Part shown: one piece after another, positions 24,694 through 33,200 of the stretch
Position numbering within the stretch: the stretch's first letter is position 1
Layout: the number at the start of each line of letters is the position of its first letter
Assembly: GCA_024691425.1 (NCBI GenBank)
Contig: JAILNQ010000064.1
Span: 1-43,307 of the forward strand
From: Lachnospiraceae bacterium
GTDB taxonomy: Bacteria; Bacillota; Clostridia; Lachnospirales; Lachnospiraceae
Reading direction: 5' to 3'
DNA: 43,307 nt
Position numbers and translations under genes: made by a program
The notes under the pieces: generated by a model
Database searches by the model: none
Told to the model about the DNA's origin: nothing
The model's input: only the letters and a program-made list of their open reading frames with translations

Positions 24694-24698
24694 CAAGT

Positions 24699-26048
24699 TT
24701 ACCCGTTAAGCGACTGAAGAAGCCTGTCCTTTTCGTTCATGGAAGGATTGTCGAGCACCTTATCAAGAAGCTTTGCGAGCGCTTCTCCTATTGCAGGTCC
24801 GTTCGGAATACCCATATCCATGAGATCGTGTCCGTTGACAGCAAGATCTTTTACAGAAAGGCAGTCGCCGTCTTCAATGATCTTCCGGTACATCTCCTCG
24901 AGCTTTCTGATCTTATCAAGCTTCTCTTCAAGCTTGTATCCGGTGTGAGCATAAAGATCGGCATACTTGAGCCTTATGAGGTTTTCCATGTTAGGAACAC
25001 CTGCTTTTATCATGAATCTTCTTACTGCCGGATAAGTCAGCCTCGGCGTATCGTCATGGTATCTGACGAGATGCTTTACCGCATTTATCGTATCGTTGTC
25101 ATATTTGAGCCGGCGGAGAACATTTTCCGACATCTCCTCGCTCATTTCCGGATGTCCCGTGAAATGATTTATGTTGTCATCTCCCGTTATCTTCTTGTCC
25201 GGTTTCGCTATATCGTGAAGCAGAGCGGCAAGGCGCAGCTGCCTGTCATCTTTTGCCGGTAAGCCGGCATAGTTCTTCACGATATATTCAAGAACGAGTA
25301 TCGTGTGGTCTCCGACGTTAGTGAAATGATGCGGTGTCGTCTGCATGCATTCCATCATTACGTCCCACTCGGGGAAGATCACGGAGGTCACCTTAAAAAT
25401 GTATGCCCATCTCAGCCTGTCCGGATTGTCGGAGCATATGAGCTTTTCAAGTTCGTCCCTTATCCTCTCCGCGCTTATTTCCGAAAGGTTCGGGGCCATG
25501 CGGATGATCGCCGCTTTCGTCTTTTCTTCTATGTCGTATCCGAATCTGGCCGAAAATCTGAGGGCGCGCAGTATTCTGAGAGCATCCTCCGAAAATCTCT
25601 CTTCCGGATCTCCGACCGCACGTATAAGTCCGGCCTTAAGGTCTTCAGTTCCTCCGAAAAGATCCACGAGCCCGGTCTTTTCGCTGTATGCCATCGCGTT
25701 TATCGTAAAATCGCGCCGTTTTAAATCCTCGGCAAGATCTGCAGTGAACGTCACGTTCTTCGGATGACGCCTGTCCTCATACTCTCCGTCGATACGGTAG
25801 GTCGTGATTTCGAAGCCGTCGTCTCCCATCATGACTTTCACGGTCCCGTGCTCTATTCCTATATCCACGGTCCTGCGGAACAGCGCCTTGACCTGAGCCG
25901 GAAGAGCGTTTGTCGTAATGTCCCAGTCATTCGGGGTAATGCCGAGGTACGAATCTCTTACGCAGCCTCCGACGGCATACGCTTCATATCCGTTATCCTG
26001 CAGCTTATTGATTATTGTCGCAACTTTCGGCGGTACTTCGATGTGCAT
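24699..26048 (-). CDS. cca: CCA tRNA nucleotidyltransferase / poly(A) polymerase family with HD domain
   Basis: 449 residues. It adds or repairs the CCA end of tRNA. The nucleotidyltransferase signature AVGGCVRDSYLGITPNDWDITTNA carries the catalytic DxD-type Asp pair. RRHPKNVTFTADLAEDLKRRDFTINAMAY and RFSEDALRILRALRFSARFGY are the template-reading motifs of class II enzymes. A metal-dependent HD module (LLHDIAKPD) follows, as in longer clostridial versions. It is 13 bases downstream of ackA and 5 upstream of the PEGA gene, though function links it to neither. Confidence 0.94.
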   Translation of the reverse strand: MHIEVPPKVATIINKLQDNGYEAYAVGGCVRDSYLGITPNDWDITTNALPAQVKALFRRTVDIGIEHGTVKVMMGDDGFEITTYRIDGEYEDRRHPKNVTFTADLAEDLKRRDFTINAMAYSEKTGLVDLFGGTEDLKAGLIRAVGDPEERFSEDALRILRALRFSARFGYDIEEKTKAAIIRMAPNLSEISAERIRDELEKLICSDNPDRLRWAYIFKVTSVIFPEWDVMMECMQTTPHHFTNVGDHTILVLEYIVKNYAGLPAKDDRQLRLAALLHDIAKPDKKITGDDNINHFTGHPEMSEEMSENVLRRLKYDNDTINAVKHLVRYHDDTPRLTYPAVRRFMIKAGVPNMENLIRLKYADLYAHTGYKLEEKLDKIRKLEEMYRKIIEDGDCLSVKDLAVNGHDLMDMGIPNGPAIGEALAKLLDKVLDNPSMNEKDRLLQSLNG

Positions 26049-26061
26049 AAAGCAGGCCTCA

Positions 26062-27264
26062 TTATCTGTTTCCGACGAGTGCTACGGTCTGTCTTGCAAT
26101 GGACATTTCCTCGTCCGTCGGTATAACGAGAAGGGCTACTTTTGATCCGTCTTCGGATATTATTACCTCTTCTCCTCTTACATCATTCTTCTTGATATCT
26201 ATGCGGGTCCCGAGATACGTCAGATAGCTGCATATCTGAACCCTTGCGGAAATGTTGTTTTCACCGACTCCGGCCGTGAACGTGATCGCATCAACTCCGT
26301 TCATCGCAGCGGCGTATGCGCCGATGTATTTAGCTACGCGGTATGCGTATGTATCCAATGCCGCTATGGCTCTTTCATTTCCTTTATCTGCAGCCTCTCC
26401 GAGATCGCGGAAATCGCTCGATACGCCATCGGACAGTCCGAGCACGCCTGATTTCTTGTTAAGGACATTCAACATCTCGCTTATGGAAAGGTTCTCTTTT
26501 CCTGCGATGAATTCAATGATCGCGGGATCGATGTCACCGCTCCTCGTGCCCATGATAAGTCCCTCGAGAGGCGTAAGTCCCATTGAAGTGTCAACGCATT
26601 TTCCGTTGCAGACTGCGCTCACTGATGCACCGTTTCCGAGATGGCAGACGATGATCTTCATGTCTTTTATGTCTTTTCCGAGGAACTCGGCAGTCCTGTT
26701 CGCTACATATTCGTGGCTCGTTCCGTGAAAACCGTAACGGCGCACTTTATACTTCCTGTAGTAATCGTACGGGATTCCGTAAAGGTATGCCTTCTCCGGC
26801 ATCGTCTGATGAAAAGCCGTATCGAACACTGCAACCATCGGAACGGACGGCATGAGTTCGCGGCATGAGTTCACGCCGATGAGATTCGCCGGATTGTGAA
26901 GAGGCGCAAGATCGTTGCATTCCTCTATCGCTGAAATCACTTCATCATCTATGACTACGGACTTGGAGAACTTCTCTCCGCCATGAACGATACGGTGTCC
27001 TACCGCATCTATTTCATCAAGGCTCTTGATCACTCCGTTTGCGGGATCCGTAAGCGCCTCAAGAACAAGGCTTACAGCCTTCGTATGGCTCGGCATGTCG
27101 ACATCTTTCTTTATCTTTTCAGATCCCTTCGGCTGATACGTATGCATCCCACCATCGATCCCGATTCGCTCGCAAAGACCCTTTGCAAGTACTTCTTCGC
27201 TGTCGGCATTGATCAGCTGATATTTGAGTGAGCTGCTTCCGCAGTTGATGACTAATACGTTCAT
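26062..27264 (-). CDS. ackA: Acetate kinase
   Basis: 400 residues. It makes ATP and acetate from acetyl phosphate, the main energy step of many anaerobes. [54 protein letters not shown] and TAGVGENN are the ASKHA-fold signature blocks and all are intact. An AGGAGG site lies 8 bases before the ATG. No pta gene is next to it; the upstream neighbour is proS, separated by the hairpin element. Confidence 0.97.
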   Translation of the reverse strand: MNVLVINCGSSSLKYQLINADSEEVLAKGLCERIGIDGGMHTYQPKGSEKIKKDVDMPSHTKAVSLVLEALTDPANGVIKSLDEIDAVGHRIVHGGEKFSKSVVIDDEVISAIEECNDLAPLHNPANLIGVNSCRELMPSVPMVAVFDTAFHQTMPEKAYLYGIPYDYYRKYKVRRYGFHGTSHEYVANRTAEFLGKDIKDMKIIVCHLGNGASVSAVCNGKCVDTSMGLTPLEGLIMGTRSGDIDPAIIEFIAGKENLSISEMLNVLNKKSGVLGLSDGVSSDFRDLGEAADKGNERAIAALDTYAYRVAKYIGAYAAAMNGVDAITFTAGVGENNISARVQICSYLTYLGTRIDIKKNDVRGEEVIISEDGSKVALLVIPTDEEMSIARQTVALVGNR

Positions 27265-27302
27265 ATATTTTCCTCCTGATATAGTATTTTTTTAGATATA
27301 AT

Positions 27303-27348
27303 CCGCTCAAGCGCCGCTCGGGCTGTCAGGACATCTGTCCTGACATAC
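27303..27348 (-). repeat. Intergenic hairpin element, copy B
   Basis: The flank at 27303-27324 matches 186-207 at 19 of 22 positions. The stem, TGTCAGGACA at 27324-27333 and TGTCCTGACA at 27336-27345, is a perfect 10-bp inverted repeat around TC and differs in sequence from the stem of copy A. It starts about 12 bases after the proS stop codon and ends about 40 bases before ackA. There is no U-tract next to the stem. Confidence 0.6.
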
Positions 27349-27357
27349 GCCGCTCAT

Positions 27358-28794
27358 TTAGTATGCTCTTCCCCAGTAAACGAGCTTCTTCGCGGGACGC
27401 GAGCAGCATACGCACACATCTGAAACCTCTTCCTGTTCGAACGGCATGCAGCGGCTAGTTACGGAAAGTTTTTCCTTGATCTCGTTCTCGCACTCGACAT
27501 CTCCGCACCACATTGCCCTGACGAATCCTGACTTCTCGGCGAACAGCTGATTGAATTCTTCCTTCGTCTTTGCTGTGTACGTCTGAGAATCCCTGCGTGC
27601 CCTTGCCTTTTCCAGCATGTCGGACTGGATCGTATCAAGAAGACCTGCAACTTTTTCTGCGATTCCGTCCAGGGCGCACTCAGTCTTTTCGCCCGAGTCG
27701 CGTCTTGCAAGAACAGCTTTTCCGGCCTCAATATCCTTAGGCCCTATCTCGATCCTTACAGGAATTCCGCGCATCTCTGCCTCTGCGAATTTCCATCCCG
27801 GACTCTTGTCGGTATCATCGATCTTGACTCTGATTCCCGCCTTAGCAAGTTCGCTTTTTATCTCTTCGGCTTTTTCAAGAACGCCTTCCTGCTGCTGTCT
27901 TATCGGTACGATGACCACTTGGACGGGCGCTACTTTCGGAGGAAGCACGAGTCCGTTGTCATCGCCGTGAACCATTATGATCGCGCCGATAAGTCTCGTG
28001 GTCGTGCCCCATGAAGTCTGGTAAGGATACTTAAGCGTATTGTCTTTATCGGTGAACTGTATATCAAAAGCCTTCGCGAATCCGTTGCCGAAATTGTGGC
28101 TCGTTCCCGACTGCAGAGCCTTTCCGTCATGCATAAGAGCTTCGATCGTATACGTCGCCTCTGCTCCTGCGAATTTCTCCTTATCCGTCTTGCGCCCCTT
28201 AACAACCGGGATCGCCAGAACCTGCTCACAGAAATCCGCATAAAGATTCAGCATCTGGATCGTTCTTTCCTCTGCCTCTTCAAACGTCGCATGTATCGTA
28301 TGTCCTTCCTGCCACAGGAACTCTCTCGAGCGCAGGAAAGGTCTTGTTTCCTTTTCCCAGCGGACAACCGAGCACCACTGGTTGTAGACCTTCGGAAGAT
28401 CCCTGTACGAATGCACCTCGTTCTTGTAAAAATCACAGAACAGAGTTTCCGATGTAGGCCTTACGCACATTCTCTCCTGAAGAGGCTGGAGTCCACCGTG
28501 CGTTACCCACGCAACCTCCGGAGCAAATCCTTCCACATGGTCCTTTTCTTTTTCCAGAAGGCTTTCAGGGATGAACATCGGCAGATACACGTTCTCAACT
28601 CCGCACTGCTTGAATCTTTCATCCATCTGCTTCTGGATAAGCTCCCATATTGCATATCCTGCCGGCTTGAATACCATGCAGCCTTTTACGCTGGTATAAT
28701 CGATGAGGTCTGCTTTCTTCACCACATCCGTATACCACTGGGCAAAATCCTCTTCCATTGAAGTAATCTGTTCAACCTGTTTCTTGTCACTCAT
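27358..28794 (-). CDS. proS: Prolyl-tRNA synthetase (short, archaeal/eukaryotic-like type)
   Basis: 478 residues. It charges tRNA-Pro. The class II motifs are present: [21 protein letters not shown]-like opening (here [21 protein letters not shown]), [37 protein letters not shown] for motif 2, and GTSHNFG with [26 protein letters not shown] for motif 3. The anticodon domain follows, and the C-terminal zinc-type module ends [18 protein letters not shown]. It lacks the large editing insert of the E. coli type, fitting the ~480-residue ProS3 form. GGAG sits about 8 bases before the ATG. Confidence 0.96.
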   Translation of the reverse strand: MSDKKQVEQITSMEEDFAQWYTDVVKKADLIDYTSVKGCMVFKPAGYAIWELIQKQMDERFKQCGVENVYLPMFIPESLLEKEKDHVEGFAPEVAWVTHGGLQPLQERMCVRPTSETLFCDFYKNEVHSYRDLPKVYNQWCSVVRWEKETRPFLRSREFLWQEGHTIHATFEEAEERTIQMLNLYADFCEQVLAIPVVKGRKTDKEKFAGAEATYTIEALMHDGKALQSGTSHNFGNGFAKAFDIQFTDKDNTLKYPYQTSWGTTTRLIGAIIMVHGDDNGLVLPPKVAPVQVVIVPIRQQQEGVLEKAEEIKSELAKAGIRVKIDDTDKSPGWKFAEAEMRGIPVRIEIGPKDIEAGKAVLARRDSGEKTECALDGIAEKVAGLLDTIQSDMLEKARARRDSQTYTAKTKEEFNQLFAEKSGFVRAMWCGDVECENEIKEKLSVTSRCMPFEQEEVSDVCVCCSRPAKKLVYWGRAY

Positions 28795-28873
28795 TGCTCG
28801 TCTCCTCAGTAGTTTTTATAAATCAAATTAACTCTTATATTTTACGCTTTTTTGCCCGATTTATCCACAAGAA

Positions 28874-30109
28874 TTATGCTTTTGAGGGCAGATGGGTAAA
28901 ATACTTCTCTATGGTTTCCCTGTCCGCCGTCGAAACCCCTTCGGTCATAAGGGCGCTTCCTCCGCCTTTTCCCGAACATGACGCGTTGAATTCCTTCGTA
29001 AAGGCCTGCAGTCCTGCGCTTTCAGACTGATCAGCGCATACCGCGAAAATATATCTGTATCCGCCGTTTTCTTCAAGAAAAGCGCATATCATTCCGTGTT
29101 CCTTCGTGCACTCATTGACGAGATCCCGGAGGCCCTTGGAATTGATTCCGCGGACGAAAATCGGCGTGATCGTTGTCTCCGAGGAACTTTCCCTAAGCTC
29201 TCTTAAAACCTTTTCCGTCACCATCTCGGTCATCTCACGGGAAAGCCGCGCATTCTCTTCCCTTAAGGATGTCATCCTTTCCATGAAGTCCTTAACGGAT
29301 TCTGATGTTTCTTCCCGTTTGGAAGACAGCATCGCAACTATTTCCGCATTGGAATCATGAAGATGCACATAATCCCTGTATGCGTCCATTCCCGCTGTCA
29401 TCGTGATCCTGGTGCCGCCCCTGTGCGGCATGTAGTCGATTATCTTGATCACTCCGAGCTGTCCGGTGCTCTTCGCCTGCGGCGCGCAGCATGCGCAGAT
29501 ATCATAGCCTTCGATTCTAACAAGCCTGATGCCCTCGTATGTGTCAAGCTTGCTGCGGTATTCTATTTCCCTGGCCTCTTTGGCAGAAGGAAAGCTGATA
29601 GTTATCGGTCTGTTTTCAAAAACCGCAAAGTTCGCACGCCTCTCAATATCCCGTATCTGCTCGTCGCTGAGCGGCCCGCTGAGGTCAAATACAGCCTCAT
29701 GGTCTGTCATGTGGAATCCCGTGTTCTCGTATCCGAACAGATTGTGCGCTATCCCGCTCAGAAGATGCTCTGCACCGTGAATCTGCATGCGAGCATACCT
29801 TACCTCGGCATCAACCTCGCCTTTAACCTTATCCCCCGGGGATAGCTTTCCTTCAAGGTAGTGCCACGCTTTCTGATTTTCTGTCTGTACGTCTTTTACG
29901 CGTATTCTGCTTCCGTCCTCGGTCACAAGAACTCCCGTATCAGCTTTCTGTCCTCCGCCTTCAGGAAAAAAAGCCGTCCTGTCGAGCACTGCCCGGCATC
30001 CGTCCTCGGTAGCCTCAGTCTCAAGGACTGCCGCTTCGAATTCCGTCAGCATCCCGTCGGTTTCATAGAGCAGGTTTGTGTTTTTAACTTCTTCTCTTTC
30101 GTTTTTCAT
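28874..30109 (-). CDS. Alanyl-tRNA editing protein (AlaX type with DHHA1 domain)
   Basis: 411 residues. Free-standing AlaX proteins clear mischarged Ser or Gly from tRNA-Ala. The N-terminal AlaRS-like part has TAFFPEGGGQKADTG and the first zinc pair His111 and His115 in HGAEHLLSG. The second pair should be CxxxH, but the sequence reads CCAPQ: Cys207 is present while position 211 is Gln (codon CAG). A coiled coil (about 265-300) and a C-terminal DHHA1 domain ending in GKGGGSALMTEG follow, as in the long AlaX form. The ATG has no ribosome site, and a strong -10 box ends 7 bases before it, suggesting a leaderless mRNA. Confidence 0.9.
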   Translation of the reverse strand: MKNEREEVKNTNLLYETDGMLTEFEAAVLETEATEDGCRAVLDRTAFFPEGGGQKADTGVLVTEDGSRIRVKDVQTENQKAWHYLEGKLSPGDKVKGEVDAEVRYARMQIHGAEHLLSGIAHNLFGYENTGFHMTDHEAVFDLSGPLSDEQIRDIERRANFAVFENRPITISFPSAKEAREIEYRSKLDTYEGIRLVRIEGYDICACCAPQAKSTGQLGVIKIIDYMPHRGGTRITMTAGMDAYRDYVHLHDSNAEIVAMLSSKREETSESVKDFMERMTSLREENARLSREMTEMVTEKVLRELRESSSETTITPIFVRGINSKGLRDLVNECTKEHGMICAFLEENGGYRYIFAVCADQSESAGLQAFTKEFNASCSGKGGGSALMTEGVSTADRETIEKYFTHLPSKA

Positions 30110-30116
30110 GGTCAAT

Positions 30117-30146
30117 ATTATACCTTAAAATCCGTTCGGCTGTCAC
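30117..30146 (-). promoter_or_regulatory. Sigma-A promoter placed for a leaderless transcript
   Basis: Minus-strand GTGACA (30141-30146, 5/6) and a perfect TATAAT (30117-30122) are 18 bases apart. With normal spacing, transcription starts at 30109-30110, which is the A of the ATG or the base before it. No purine-rich ribosome site lies between the -10 box and the ATG. Confidence 0.7.
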
Positions 30147-30202
30147 TCGAGCAGTCACTGAAAATCACCGAGGCATGCTGATAAACTTGAATATGCGCAG
30201 AT

Positions 30203-30232
30203 AAGAAAAGCGCCTGCTGTTGGCAGACGCTT
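30203..30232 (-). terminator. Rho-independent terminator of the large surface protein gene
   Basis: On the minus strand AAGCG (30228-30232, read as its complement) pairs with CGCTT (30208-30212), extended by an inner CTGC/GCAG pairing, with one mismatch and a short loop. It is followed by TTTTCTTAT. It lies 43 bases after the stop codon at 30275. The rest of 30110-30274 shows only the promoter of the alanyl-tRNA editing gene. Confidence 0.6.
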
Positions 30233-30274
30233 CCCTTTAAGTATGATAAATGAGCCGTAAACCCCGTCCAGAGT

Positions 30275-33200
30275 TTACATTGCCAGACTCGTGTATCCTA
30301 AACCGCAGTCATTATCAAATTCCATGCCAAACTTCAATATGCCGGAAAGATCGATCGTCTGCTTTCCGGTCTGAGGCACACCGTTCTTAAAGAAAACAAT
30401 GAGCCTTGAAGAACCGACCAGATATGAGAACAACCCGTTCAAAGGTTTGCCGTCCATACCATATACACCTTGCAGAACCCCTCCCTGTTTCCAGCGTATG
30501 CAGACATTGACATATTCCATGTCCGGCTCTGCCATGAGCGTAACATTCTTTTCTCCGAATCCGTTCTGACCCGGCACGTACCACTTACCTCCATATTTAT
30601 AGAACAGCACTTTCTCCGGGTTATCCACACGCGTTCCGAAAGTGCCCGTATGAACCCCTGAAACAAGTCCGCCGGAAATCACGGATCCGTCCTCTCCGGT
30701 ATAACAGTTAAAGGTTTCAGGAGTTGCATACGTATGAAGGTCCCAGAGCAATTTTGTGTTTTCGATTTCGGATCCCGAAAGGGAACCGTCTATTCCCTCT
30801 ATTTCGTTTTCACCGGAACACATCTTGCCGTCATTACACAGATAATACTTTTTGCCGATCTTTATCAGTGCATTTTTACCGCCGGTAAAATATGGCTTTC
30901 CGTCCGCTTCATAATAATATGATCCGCTTGTATGAGAGACAAGTCCCGTGGACGGAAGCCCGTTCTTTCCTATGATCAACGTTTCGCTTCCCACGATGAA
31001 CCCCACGTTCTGTGCCTTCTTGTCATTTGAAACGTACTTAAAGCTGCTTATGCTTCCGTCAGATGCGTAAACCGCAGTCACCTTCGGATCTCCCGGAACC
31101 GTTGCAAAGTCCGGATTCTGAACCTGCTTTCCGATTGAGTCATACCGGTACCATTTTTTCCCGCTGAGTCTTAAGCAGTCTTTCTGAACGGTTCCATCCA
31201 CAGGATCAAAATAGTAGAATGTATTTCCGATCTTTGTCCTGCCCGATGCGATCGTTCCGTCAGCATATCTGTATTGTGTTCTTTCTAGATCAACAAAACC
31301 GGTTCCTGACAGAATCTTTCCATCTTTACCGATGCTATATATAGTTCCCGATACACTGAAGTTTCCATTAAGCAGAAGAGCGCCTGCCGGATAACCGGGA
31401 TACTGCCCTTCAGCAAAGATCATCTTAACAGGCTGTTCACTGTTTGCAACTCTGAAACTGTTATCACTGTTCAGGATCAGTTCACCGTTCTTAAACTGCG
31501 GATACGAATAAAGAGATTTCAGCCCTGTAACTGCAGCACAGGTTTCAGGATCAAAGTAAAACAGGAAACTGCCGGTGTATGTTCCGAGCAGTCTACGGTT
31601 ATCATAGTCGACGACCGCCGGGTTCTTAAGCTGTTTCCAGCCCTTTGCCATACTGTTGTCGGAATTGATAGCATAATATCTGCCTCCGATCAGATACAGA
31701 CACTCCATACTGGACGAATATTCAATTGTAAAACCTCCGGCTCCCGTATAATAGACCTTTTCTGCCGTGGCTGCGTTTCTCGCAAGTTCCCACTTTCCAT
31801 CTTTCTGATAAAGATATATCCAACCGATCTTGTAGGTGCCGTCCTTCTGGATGTATCCGACAAATTTTCCGAATTCTACTCTAGGTCCTTCCGGGGAAAG
31901 GGACCCATCGGATTTTTCAATCGAATAGCGCTTTCCGTTCAGAGGAACATCTTCTGTTGTCATTTCCCATGCATTAGGAATAAAATAATATTTTTTGCCT
32001 CCGACCGTTTTCCAGCCCGACTGGCAGGCACCGTTTGCATCGATAAAATATTTCTTAGTGCCGACGGTCTGAATACCCGCCTGATTGTAGAAGATCCTTC
32101 CCGGGAATTGATCTCCAAACGTTTCCAGCTTGTTGTTCAGCAAGTATTTCTTTCCCTTTATATCAACCAAGAGAGTGCCGCTTTTGAAAGCTCCGCTGCC
32201 TTCTCTTTCACCGACCTCCAGGAAGCCGGTGCTTTCGTCAAAGAAATACCTCCTCCCATCAATGTTCTGGAAACCCCTTACCATCTTACCGTTTTTATCA
32301 AGATAACAGTAATCTGCCATGTTTCTGTTATTGTAATTCTTTGTTCTGATCCATGCATTTTTCAGAAGAACCGTATGTGAAGCGTCCGAATAGAACTGCA
32401 TATTTCCGTTTACGGATATGCCGTAGGCTTTAACGGATCCGTTGTTTCTCAGATCGCAGATGAACATCTTGTCATTACAGGTGTCGATCCATGCTCCGGT
32501 TTCATCTGTATTTACCACTTTTCCGCCGTAAATGAACATTCCTGTCCTCGGATGTCCGTCTTCGCCAAGATAATACTTTCTTCCATCAGCATGAGTATAT
32601 AGCTTATTTATCAGGATAGAACCGTCATTTCCTGCGATGTAGTCATGATCACCCACTTTGCTGTCGTTATTCAGATCGATGAGCCCCGGCTGGTTATGTA
32701 TATGTCCGTCTGTAAAAACATAGTATTTCTTATTACCGATCGTACAGACGGCATTGCTCCTGAGCACGAAACCATTATTCGGATCCGCGTAATACCATTT
32801 TGACGCCTTGGCTTTAGCGACCGGCATATTTGAAGCATCCACATAGATCCAGCCTGTCTTTATCTTTCCTTTTTCAAAATAGTACATTATAGAGTCTATT
32901 GTCTTGAATCCGGACTCCACTCTTTGACCGTTTTCACCCACCCAGGCGGTACCGCCGCTATAGGGTACAAACGAACTTACGGTCATTATCCCTGTTTCGG
33001 GATCGTAATAGCGGTCATTCTGCCAGCCGGTCTTAAGCTTGCCGCCTTCGCCGAAGTATACGGCCTTTCCATGAAAATTATCTATAGCCACATTTACTAC
33101 ATCTGTGTACAGCTTATATCCGTGAAAGGCAAACAGTTCTTTCCCGATCTTTAATATTCCGTTCTGTTTTGCTGGCTTCCCGCTTACCGGATCGATGTAA

